Of a stretch of DNA of 5,886 nucleotides, positions 1 to 5,876 are shown one piece after another. The notes beneath the pieces are model-generated. The model was not told the origin of the DNA. It ran no database searches and saw only the letters and a program-made list of their open reading frames with translations. Source of the DNA: Clostridiales bacterium UBA8960. Its GTDB lineage: Bacteria > Bacillota > Clostridia > Peptostreptococcales > Acidaminobacteraceae. Location: NCBI GenBank assembly GCA_003482695.1, contig DMYC01000344.1, positions 1 to 5,886 of the forward strand. The letters are read 5' to 3'. Positions within the stretch are counted from its first letter, which is position 1, and every line of letters begins with the position of its first letter. A program made the translations under genes and the position numbers.

Positions 1-419
1 CGGATAAAAAGGTATGGCCAGTGACGGTCACTTCACAAAGCGATAGTCAAGTGATCTTTATATCACCTGAACAGCTGATATCAAGATGCGATAAATTATG
101 TGCCTCTCATCAAAAACTGATTGAAAATATGCTGTTTATCATGTCTAAAAAGGCACTCATGTTAAGTAGAAAAGTGGATTACCTTTCGATTCGAAGCTTA
201 AGAGGTAAGCTCTGTGCCTATTTGATTGAGCAATGGAAAATGCAGGGCACTCAAATATTCAGTTTGCCCATGAATCGAGATGAGCTTGCGGATTTTTTCA
301 ATGTCGCAAGGCCATCCATCTCAAGAGAACTCAGTAAAATGAAAGAGGACCACCTCATTGATTTTCATAAAGCATCATTTAAAATCATTGATGTAGATAG
401 GATGAAAGAAGAAATTTAA
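1..419 (+). CDS. Crp/Fnr-family transcriptional regulator, C-terminal part (5' end outside window)
   Basis: The reading frame is open from the first complete codon (base 3) with no stop, so the gene starts before the window. The GTG at 21 is probably an internal Val codon. About 138 residues are visible. They comprise the last strand of the cyclic-nucleotide-type effector fold (KVWPVTVTSQSDSQVIFIS), the long dimerisation helix, and a C-terminal winged helix-turn-helix at about 270-359 (MNRDELADFFNVARPSISRE, then a KMKEDHLI segment), typical of Crp/Fnr proteins. The helix-turn-helix identifies the family. The effector cannot be told because the N-terminal sensing region is missing; Cys residues that might hold an Fe-S cluster, if any, would lie there. 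It stands upstream of and co-directional with the hydrogenase maturation genes. I see no terminator between its stop and the promoter at 437, so read-through is possible. Local control of the hydrogenase operon by this protein is an inference from position only. Confidence 0.9.
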   Translation, partial: DKKVWPVTVTSQSDSQVIFISPEQLISRCDKLCASHQKLIENMLFIMSKKALMLSRKVDYLSIRSLRGKLCAYLIEQWKMQGTQIFSLPMNRDELADFFNVARPSISRELSKMKEDHLIDFHKASFKIIDVDRMKEEI

Positions 420-436
420 CAAATATAGGATTTTTA

Positions 437-465
437 TTGACAACGACCGTTGAAATTGATAAAGT
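437..465 (+). promoter_or_regulatory. Sigma-A-type promoter of the hydrogenase maturation operon
   Basis: A perfect -35 box TTGACA (437-442) is followed, after exactly 17 nt, by a -10 box TAAAGT (460-465, four of six consensus bases). Transcription would start near 472. It lies 18 nt after the regulator's stop and is the only convincing promoter before 646, so it most likely drives the downstream operon with a leader of about 170 nt. Confidence 0.65.
441..452. promoter_or_regulatory. Short inverted repeat inside the promoter, candidate operator
   Basis: CAACG-AC-CGTTG is a perfect 5-bp inverted repeat with a 2-nt centre. It starts within the -35 box and lies mostly in the spacer. A dimeric repressor bound here would block the polymerase. 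The neighbouring Crp/Fnr protein is an obvious candidate, but the site does not match the classical FNR (TTGAT-N4-ATCAA) or CRP (TGTGA-N6-TCACA) consensus. A chance palindrome of this length is quite possible. Confidence 0.3.
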
Positions 466-471
466 ATTAAC

Positions 472-628
472 GAGAACATGGCTTTGAGTGTTTACTTGAG
501 GTTGTGTAACTTACATTTTCCCCCTAACAAGAAAGAGTGATCTGATTTGAAAGGCAGGAGCGATAGTGATAAATCCCATACGGGGTTATTTGTGTTGACC
601 TAAGCCTTCTCTTTGAGAAGGTTTTTTT
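472..628 (+). promoter_or_regulatory. Structured 5' leader with attenuator, possible riboswitch-like element
   Basis: This untranslated stretch between the predicted start of transcription and the first gene holds several potential helices. AATCCC (572-577) pairs with GGGGTT (582-587) over a 4-nt loop. AAGGC (551-555) can pair with GCCTT (604-608), enclosing that hairpin. The latter pairing uses the same bases as the 5' arm of the terminator at 605-628, so the two are mutually exclusive, as in a transcriptional attenuator. I do not recognise any known riboswitch core: there is no T-box motif, and no TPP, SAM, cobalamin, FMN, c-di-GMP-I or NiCo signature that I can see. The ligand or factor, if any, is unknown. 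Confidence 0.4.
605..628 (+). terminator. Intrinsic terminator in the leader, just upstream of the operon's first gene
   Basis: CCTTCTC (605-611), loop TTT, GAGAAGG (615-621) form a perfect 7-bp stem followed directly by seven T (622-628). The ribosome binding site AAGGAG begins at 633, only four bases later, so this hairpin precedes the hydrogenase genes rather than following them. It may also end read-through from the Crp/Fnr gene. Its position downstream of the promoter at 437 makes conditional termination the simplest reading. Confidence 0.8.
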
Positions 629-645
629 ATTGAAGGAGTGCGCAT

Positions 646-906
646 ATGGAAAAGAAAATTGCAGTCGTGAGTGCCATACTCGAGGAACCCGCCGAGGTTC
701 AAAATCGTTTCAATGAGATTGTCGCTGAGTTTAGGGGCATCGTGAGGGGAAGAACCGGTATACCGTTTGACCAGTTTGGTTTATCAGTCATTACGATTAT
801 ATTGATGGGTAGTGTCGATGAGATAAACAGTTTTACTGGCAAACTGGGAAATTTAAAACATGTATCGGTTAAAACATCGATTTCAAAGAAGACGATCGAA
901 GAATAA
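646..906 (+). CDS. TM1266-type putative [FeFe]-hydrogenase system regulator (ACT/ferredoxin-like fold)
   Basis: An 86-residue protein of the family named after Thermotoga maritima TM1266 (TIGR03959, 'iron-only hydrogenase system regulator'). The recognisable signature is GRTGIP at residues 35-40, then a hydrophobic strand (FGLSVITIILMGSVDEI) and TGKLGNLKHVSVK at 64-76. Length and beta-alpha-beta pattern fit a single ACT-like ferredoxin fold, similar to the C-terminal domain of NikR. Family members almost always sit with hydrogenase maturation genes. The regulatory role is a family name based on context and fold, and no DNA-binding domain is present here. The start is supported by AAGGAG at 633-638, 7 nt upstream. 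The stop TAA (904-906) is 11 nt before the hydG start, so the two are likely co-translated. Confidence 0.9.
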   Translation: MEKKIAVVSAILEEPAEVQNRFNEIVAEFRGIVRGRTGIPFDQFGLSVITIILMGSVDEINSFTGKLGNLKHVSVKTSISKKTIEE

Positions 907-907
907 T

Positions 908-912
908 GGAGG
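908..912 (+). promoter_or_regulatory. Ribosome binding site that fixes the hydG start
   Basis: GGAGG lies 5 nt before the ATG at 918. An in-frame ATG at 906 overlaps the previous stop (TAATG) but would place this Shine-Dalgarno inside the gene and has none of its own. The ATG at 918 is therefore the better start. Confidence 0.8.
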
Positions 913-917
913 TCAGT

Positions 918-2333
918 ATGGCGAAATATGGTGACAACAATTATAAAGAGGCAAATTTTATCAATCATGCTTTAATTGAAGAAATATTGATGAAAACTCA
1001 AAATGCATCAGATGCAGAAATCAATGCAATAATAGAAAAGGCAAAACATAAACGCGGTTTGGAACTGGATGAGATTGCTGTATTGCTTCAAGCAAATACG
1101 GAAGCGCAACTCGCCAAAATCTACAAAATCGCTTCTGAAATAAAAAATGCCATTTATGGCAATCGTGTCGTATTGTTTGCCCCGCTGTATGTAAGCAATT
1201 ATTGTGTCAACAATTGTGTCTATTGTGGTTATAAAAGGGAAAATGAATTCCCAAGGAGAAAGTTGTCTGAAGAAGAAATTAGACAAGAAGTGAGGATTTT
1301 GGAAAGCATGGGTCACAAAAGACTCGCTCTTGAGGCGGGAGAAGACCCAGTCAACTGTACGATAGATTATATACTCGACACTTTGAGAATCATCTACGAT
1401 GAAGCTTCAGAAAAAAGCAACATTAGAAGAGTAAATGTCAATATTGCATCAACGACGATTGAAAATTATAAGAAGTTGAAAGATGCTGATATCGGTACTT
1501 ATATTTTGTTCCAGGAAACTTATCATAAGCCGACTTACCTTGAGATGCATCCAAAGTCACTTAAGGGAAATTACGAGTACCATTTGACGGCATTTGATCG
1601 TGCGATGCAAGCTGGTGTCGATGATGTTGGAGCGGGCGTTTTGTTTGGTTTGGCTGATCACAGATTTGAAGTTTTGTCCCTTATGCTTCACAATCAACAT
1701 TTAGAGCAGCAATATGGCGTCGGTTTCCATACAATTTCGGTTCCAAGAATCAAAAAAGCGGAAGGAATGGATTTAGTCGATTTCAAACACATCATCGATG
1801 ACGAGACGTTTAAAAAAGTGGTAGCCATATTGAGAATCGCAGTCCCATATACAGGCCTAATATTGTCCACACGCGAGAGCAAGGAAATCAGAAAGGAATT
1901 GCTACATTATGGCGTTTCACAGATCAGTGCAGGCTCATGTACCGGTGTTGGCGGGTATAAAGAGAATGAGACTGGTGCAAAAGAAGTTGCACAGTTCAAA
2001 GTGTCTGATGAGCGTTCACCGATGGAGGTTATAAAAGGGCTGATTGAAGATGGGTTCATACCGAGTTATTGTACCTCTTGCTATAGAATGGGCCGTACAG
2101 GTGATCGATTCATGGCACTCGCAAAATCTGGCCAAATTCAGCATGTTTGTCAGCCGAATGCCTTAATGACTTTAAAAGAGTATGCACTTGATTTTGGAGA
2201 TGAAGGATTCAACAAACAAGTAGATGGTTTTATTGAAACTCAAATCGCCAAAATTCAGGACCAGAAGACAAAAGAGCGCGTGATAAGCGGTATTGTTGAC
2301 TTAAATAACGGCGCAAGAGATATCTTTTTGTAG
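918..2333 (+). CDS. hydG: [FeFe]-hydrogenase H-cluster maturase HydG, radical SAM tyrosine lyase
   Basis: HydG cleaves tyrosine to p-cresol and dehydroglycine and converts the latter into CO and cyanide. These are delivered on iron as the Fe-CO-CN building block of the H-cluster. From the ATG at 918 the protein has 471 residues, the family's usual length. The SAM-binding [4Fe-4S] motif CVNNCVYC uses C96, C100 and C103 (CX3CX2C). The second, HydG-specific cluster motif is CTSC then C411 (C385, C388, C411; CX2CX22C), which separates HydG from ThiH. Other family blocks are HTISVPR, LSTRESKE and SAGSCTGVGGY. All catalytic cysteines are present, so the enzyme should be active. It acts in the cytoplasm and hands its product to the maturation pathway that ends on HydF, encoded 16 nt downstream. 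An alternative start at 906 would add four residues and is less likely. Confidence 0.97.
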   Translation: MAKYGDNNYKEANFINHALIEEILMKTQNASDAEINAIIEKAKHKRGLELDEIAVLLQANTEAQLAKIYKIASEIKNAIYGNRVVLFAPLYVSNYCVNNCVYCGYKRENEFPRRKLSEEEIRQEVRILESMGHKRLALEAGEDPVNCTIDYILDTLRIIYDEASEKSNIRRVNVNIASTTIENYKKLKDADIGTYILFQETYHKPTYLEMHPKSLKGNYEYHLTAFDRAMQAGVDDVGAGVLFGLADHRFEVLSLMLHNQHLEQQYGVGFHTISVPRIKKAEGMDLVDFKHIIDDETFKKVVAILRIAVPYTGLILSTRESKEIRKELLHYGVSQISAGSCTGVGGYKENETGAKEVAQFKVSDERSPMEVIKGLIEDGFIPSYCTSCYRMGRTGDRFMALAKSGQIQHVCQPNALMTLKEYALDFGDEGFNKQVDGFIETQIAKIQDQKTKERVISGIVDLNNGARDIFL

Positions 2334-2349
2334 AAGAAAGGACGGTTCA

Positions 2350-3546
2350 ATGAACAAGACACCTCATGCAAATAGACTGCATATTGGAATATTTGGGAAT
2401 CGTAACGCGGGTAAGTCTTCTTTATTCAATGCGATTATCGGCCAGGACATTGCTGTAGTGTCAGAGGTTGAAGGGACAACTACAGATCCTGTCATTAAAG
2501 CGATGGAGCTCATTCCCTTTGGTCCAGTTGTATGGATTGATACTGCTGGACTCGATGATGTTGGCATTTTGGGAAGTCTAAGAGTCGAAAAAACGAAAAA
2601 AATGCTGGAGAGAACGGATTTTGCCCTTTATGTCATGGACGGCACTCAGCCCGATTTAAAAGGGTATGAACAAATGAAGGGTATTTTTAAGCGTTTTAAT
2701 ATACCCTATATGCTTATCGTGAACAAAAAAGATGCCATGTCAGAGGATTCCATAAAAAAACTTGAGTGTATTGAAGATGAAAAACACTTTGTTTCAACCA
2801 TGGAGATGCGTGATATTCATACGCTCAATTCAAAGCTCATGGAAAAGTTAAGAGCAATCGAGGATGAAGAAGTCTTAGTGGGTGATCTTTTACCATATGG
2901 AAGCACAGTCGTTTTAGTCGTTCCAATCGATTCTGAAGCGCCTAAAGGCAGAATCATTTTACCACAGGTACAAATCATCAGAGATTGCTTAGACCATGGC
3001 ATCAAGTGCCATGTCGTAAGGGATACCGAGCTCACAGATGCATTATCCGAACTAAGTCGTGTCGATTTGGTGATTACAGACTCGCAAGCTTTTAAAGAAG
3101 TGTCTAAACTCGTGCCAGAGTCGATTCCACTAACGGGCTTTTCAATCCTTTTCTCGAGACAAAAGGGCGATTTGAAGAAGTTGCTTTCAGGCATTGAGGC
3201 ACTAAAATCGTTGAAAAGCGGCTCGCGCGTGTTAATATCCGAGACTTGTACACATAACCATTCACATGAAGATATTGGACGGGTTAAGATTCCTCGACTC
3301 ATTCATAACCACCTTCATTCGGATATTCAAATTGATTTTTCCATGGGACATGATTTCCCACATGATCTATCAAAGTATGATTTGGTGATTCATTGTGGCG
3401 CTTGTATGGTCAACAGAAAAACGATGCTTTATAGAATTGATCAGTCACATGAGGCTGAAGTGCCAATTACGAATTATGGTTTGACATTGGCACATTTTTC
3501 AGGAATACTGGATAGAAGCATTGAAATTCTCAAAGATCGGATTTGA
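2350..3546 (+). CDS. hydF: [FeFe]-hydrogenase H-cluster maturation GTPase HydF
   Basis: HydF is the scaffold on which the 2Fe subcluster precursor is carried and from which it is transferred to apo-hydrogenase. The 398 residues show an N-terminal Era-like GTPase domain: P-loop GNRNAGKS (16-23), switch I threonines (43-45), DTAG (64-67) and NKKD (125-128). A dimerisation region follows, then the C-terminal Fe-S domain with CTHNH (C300, H302) and HCGAC (H348, C349, C352). This matches the CxH...HCxxC pattern that binds the [4Fe-4S] cluster. Length is normal and no key residue is missing. AAAGGA at 2337-2342, 7 nt before the ATG, supports the start. The gene follows hydG by 16 nt and is followed 6 nt later by a radical SAM gene, consistent with one operon. 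Confidence 0.97.
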   Translation: MNKTPHANRLHIGIFGNRNAGKSSLFNAIIGQDIAVVSEVEGTTTDPVIKAMELIPFGPVVWIDTAGLDDVGILGSLRVEKTKKMLERTDFALYVMDGTQPDLKGYEQMKGIFKRFNIPYMLIVNKKDAMSEDSIKKLECIEDEKHFVSTMEMRDIHTLNSKLMEKLRAIEDEEVLVGDLLPYGSTVVLVVPIDSEAPKGRIILPQVQIIRDCLDHGIKCHVVRDTELTDALSELSRVDLVITDSQAFKEVSKLVPESIPLTGFSILFSRQKGDLKKLLSGIEALKSLKSGSRVLISETCTHNHSHEDIGRVKIPRLIHNHLHSDIQIDFSMGHDFPHDLSKYDLVIHCGACMVNRKTMLYRIDQSHEAEVPITNYGLTLAHFSGILDRSIEILKDRI

Positions 3547-3552
3547 GCTAGA

Positions 3553-4476
3553 ATGAAACGGTATTATAGTTTAAGTGACTATTTTAAAAAAACATATGGA
3601 GAAAAGTGGATCAAACTGTCTGTAGATGGTGGATTTACATGCCCGAACCGAGATGGAACACTAAGTCATCAAGGTTGCGTTTTTTGCAGTGAAGAAGGCT
3701 CTGGTGAATTTGCGGGCCTTATTCAGTCTGGTGTAAAAGCGTTTGCTTCAAATATCGAGGCTCAAATTGAGAGTCAAAAAAAACTATTATCAAAAAAATG
3801 GAACGCCGAGTCGTATATTGCTTATTTTCAAAACTATACGAACACGTATAAGCCCATTGAAGCACTAGATATTCTCTATAAAGAGGCATTAGGATGTGCC
3901 GGTATAAAGGGGTTAGTGGTTTCAACAAGACCAGATTGCGTAAGGGCAGAACATATAGACCTCTTTAAACATAACCATGTACTATGGGTTGAACTCGGAC
4001 TACAGTCTGTTCATGATGAAAAAAGTGAGTGGTTAAATCGACATTATAGTTATTCTGATTTTAAACGTGCATTTGACCTTTTATCCGTTGCAGGCATTCA
4101 AGTGGTCGTCCATTTAATCGCTGGACTTCCAGGAGAAGGAAAAGAAGACTTTTTAGAATCGGTAAGAACCATTTCAACACTCAAACCATTTGGCGTTAAG
4201 TTTCATATGCTAAATATCGTAGAAGGAACGGAAATGGCACGGTTATTCAAAATAGCGCATTGGCCGATGTTGTCTGAAAGCACTTATATAGAATGGATCT
4301 GTGATGCAATAGAAATGTTGGACCCTGACATTGTCATTCATCGTTTGACAGGAGATGCGCATAAAAGCAAGTTGATTGAGCCCAAATGGATCTTAAATAA
4401 GCGATCGGTTTTAAATGGCATAGATAAATGCCTTGTAGCTAGAAACAGCAAACAAGGCATCAAAGTGTTAGAATAA
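3553..4476 (+). CDS. TIGR01212/YtqA-type radical SAM protein of unknown function
   Basis: A 307-residue protein of the family that includes Bacillus subtilis YtqA, related to Elp3/MiaB-like radical SAM enzymes. The cluster cysteines are C30, C42 and C45 (CPNRDGT...GCVFC), a long-spaced CX11CX2C instead of the CX3CX2C seen in HydG. Further family blocks are YFQNYTNTY (91-99), STRPDC (124-129), VELGLQS (146-152), GLPGE (191-195), KFHMLNIVEGTEM and a C-terminal LTGDAHKSKLIEPKWILNK segment. The substrate of the family is not known to me. It starts 6 nt after hydF with no good Shine-Dalgarno of its own, so translation is probably coupled to hydF. This puts a radical SAM enzyme in the place where hydE might be expected, but it is not a HydE homologue. 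Its 3' end overlaps the convergent PilZ gene by 9 nt. Confidence 0.9.
   Translation: MKRYYSLSDYFKKTYGEKWIKLSVDGGFTCPNRDGTLSHQGCVFCSEEGSGEFAGLIQSGVKAFASNIEAQIESQKKLLSKKWNAESYIAYFQNYTNTYKPIEALDILYKEALGCAGIKGLVVSTRPDCVRAEHIDLFKHNHVLWVELGLQSVHDEKSEWLNRHYSYSDFKRAFDLLSVAGIQVVVHLIAGLPGEGKEDFLESVRTISTLKPFGVKFHMLNIVEGTEMARLFKIAHWPMLSESTYIEWICDAIEMLDPDIVIHRLTGDAHKSKLIEPKWILNKRSVLNGIDKCLVARNSKQGIKVLE
4428..4460 (-). terminator. Candidate terminator of the PilZ gene, embedded in the radical SAM gene
   Basis: ATGCCTTGT (4428-4436) and ACAAGGCAT (4452-4460) form a perfect 9-bp inverted repeat with a 15-nt loop that has a further GCT/AGC pairing. Read on the - strand it begins 7 nt after the PilZ stop codon and is followed by TTTAT, a short imperfect T tract. 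On the + strand no T tract follows, so only leftward transcription would be stopped. The long loop and weak tract keep the confidence moderate. Confidence 0.5.
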
Positions 4477-5574
4477 TGGGATATCATTGATAAATGAAAC
4501 GATTAAAATGAAAAGTACAATCGCAATCGCGATAAACAACGTAACAATCAGGGACCAGTGTATGGTCCTGTTTTCTTTTTTGATTTCCTGAAGATTGAGG
4601 TAAAGTCCAAATACATCGATGCCGATAAGCAAGATCGCCATGATTAAAGCGCCTAATAAGTAGGCTTGATTCCAATACTGTGGCCTATAAAAATCAAAGA
4701 AATAATCGAGGACATACATTTTTTTAGGTCTTGAAAACAAGAGCATCACGATCGAAATAAACAAAGGCAAAACGGAAATAAGGCTGACTATTTGTAGATT
4801 TTTATAGGACTTGCTGTTGAAATCTATTGCTTCATCTAGTGGTTTTTCAAAAAAAGCAGCTATTTTTTCACTTGCTGTCGGATCCATATGCAGGATTTCA
4901 GTTTGCTTAGCATACAAATATTGAATTAAGTATTTCGACTCCTGATCTGTTAACCCTTCAAACTTTATTCGATTCAAATATCTGCGAATTTCCACTTGTG
5001 GGATGCTGTCAATCACTTTACATCTGACTTTAAAGACTTTCGCCTCCGAATAATCTGAGCCATATGAATCGATAGGTTTTGGGTTTGCATCGAAGAGAAT
5101 TTCAAGAACGGCGTTTGTACCTAACTGAACGGTACTTAATGCCAACATGCCATTTGAACTGATATCTTTCGTAAAGAGTTCATAAAACTGACCTTTGTAA
5201 TTAAATGAATAAGTATTGTAGATATTGACTCGAAAGGCTTGTCGACGTTGTACTTTGGCAGGCACGCCAATAACTTCCAAGGTCAGGGTGGATTGTGTGT
5301 TTTCGAGATTTCTCTGCTTGACTCTGCAGTTTACCGAATAATATTCCTTTTGAGCAATATTTGGGGCATTAAAAGTGACCAAAACAAGCTCATCAACCTG
5401 AAAGTTGTAAACCCTACCGTGATAGACGGGTGCGATGATTTTAAACGTGCCGTCAATGTAGCCTTTTTCGATAACGGACTTCAAAATCAAATTCGATGCT
5501 TTGTTGTTTTCATCAGTTACTGAAACTGTGACTTCAACGGAGTGAGAGGGTAGTAAATATTTTGACAGCTCCAT
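4468..5574 (-). CDS. YcgR-like PilZ-domain c-di-GMP effector with three C-terminal membrane segments
   Basis: The 368-residue protein has an N-terminal YcgR-type beta-barrel domain (about 1-105) and a PilZ domain (about 106-225). Both c-di-GMP-binding motifs are intact: QRRQAFR with R111xxxR115, and DISSNG (D137, S139, G142; DxSxxG). A linker of about 35 residues follows, then three hydrophobic helices at about 259-281, 300-327 and 339-363. YcgR proteins bind c-di-GMP and brake the flagellar motor; here the effector would be tethered to the membrane. The target is not visible from the sequence. The start is set by GGAGG (CCTCC at 5581-5585 on the + strand), 6 nt before the ATG. A GTG at 5592 would add six residues but places the Shine-Dalgarno inside the gene. 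The gene is convergent with the hydrogenase operon and overlaps its last gene by 9 nt, so the two are probably functionally separate. Confidence 0.85.
   Translation of the reverse strand: MELSKYLLPSHSVEVTVSVTDENNKASNLILKSVIEKGYIDGTFKIIAPVYHGRVYNFQVDELVLVTFNAPNIAQKEYYSVNCRVKQRNLENTQSTLTLEVIGVPAKVQRRQAFRVNIYNTYSFNYKGQFYELFTKDISSNGMLALSTVQLGTNAVLEILFDANPKPIDSYGSDYSEAKVFKVRCKVIDSIPQVEIRRYLNRIKFEGLTDQESKYLIQYLYAKQTEILHMDPTASEKIAAFFEKPLDEAIDFNSKSYKNLQIVSLISVLPLFISIVMLLFSRPKKMYVLDYFFDFYRPQYWNQAYLLGALIMAILLIGIDVFGLYLNLQEIKKENRTIHWSLIVTLFIAIAIVLFILIVSFINDIPLF
4549..4581 (+). terminator. Intrinsic terminator of the hydrogenase maturation operon, embedded in the PilZ gene
   Basis: GGACCA (4552-4557), loop GTGTA, TGGTCC (4563-4568) form a perfect 6-bp stem, extended by C-G and A-T pairs across one bulged G (4551). 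TTTTCTTTTTT (4571-4581) follows at once. It lies 72 nt after the radical SAM stop codon, inside the 3' coding part of the convergent gene. The T tract is on the + strand only. Confidence 0.75.
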
Positions 5575-5638
5575 TTTTGACCTCCAGATCACAAAAATTG
5601 TTTATTTTGAATAACTTAGGGTACAAAATAAATATAAC

Positions 5639-5657
5639 AAACCACTTATGGTTTTTT
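5639..5657. terminator. Weak hairpin with T tract upstream of the PilZ gene
   Basis: AAACCA (5639-5644), loop CTTA, TGGTTT (5649-5654) form a 6-bp stem followed by more T on the + strand. On the - strand a T-rich stretch also follows. It could stop leftward transcripts arriving from beyond the window before they enter the PilZ gene. The stem is short and AT-rich at its base, so this is a weak call. Confidence 0.25.
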
Positions 5658-5840
5658 ATAGATGGATTTTAGGACGTATAGAGAGGCAGCGGCCTCAACC
5701 ATTGAAAATGAGTATTTCCTATTAGCTTTAAAATTTGAAACTATAACTGCAAACGATGTTTGAATTAGGAGGAATGCTTATACTGAATAAATCATTTATT
5801 ACAACTGAATATGTTTTAAACCAACGTGCTAAAATCCAGT

Positions 5841-5876
5841 AAATGGGCTTTCATATGATAATGTGGGAGTCCATTT
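5841..5876. repeat. Inverted repeat (hairpin) at the right edge
   Basis: AAATGGGCT (5841-5849) and AGTCCATTT (5868-5876) are complementary over 9 positions with one G-T wobble and an 18-nt loop, followed by TTATATT. It may be a hairpin at the end of a small transcript or part of a feature that continues beyond the window. Its function is not known. Confidence 0.3.

Noticed and set aside
21..419. GTG at 21 as the real start of the regulator gene
   Set aside because: The frame is open upstream to the window edge, the residues before it continue the Crp/Fnr fold, and a 132-residue protein would lack the sensor domain.
505..515. Palindrome TGTAA-C-TTACA in the leader as a Crp/Fnr or Rex site
   Set aside because: The half-sites are too close together for a Crp/Fnr dimer, it does not fit the Rex pattern TTGTGA-N6-TCACAA, and it lies downstream of the predicted transcription start.
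547..575. Second promoter TTGAAA with TAAATC at 17-nt spacing
   Set aside because: The -10 box matches only three of six consensus bases, and transcription would start inside the leader just before the terminator, which makes little sense beside the much better promoter at 437.
906..917. ATG at 906 as hydG start, overlapping the previous stop
   Set aside because: The GGAGG at 908-912 would then be inside the gene. The ATG at 918 is correctly spaced from it and gives cysteine numbering close to that of characterised HydG.
3719..3928. ORFs on the opposite strand inside hydG, hydF and the radical SAM gene, and + strand ORF 5239-5523 inside the PilZ gene
   Set aside because: They are covered by genes with clear family motifs, lack ribosome binding sites and have no recognisable domains, so they are shadow frames.
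3553..4476. Calling the radical SAM gene hydE
   Set aside because: HydE has a CX3CX2C cluster motif. This protein has CX11CX2C and the full set of TIGR01212 blocks.
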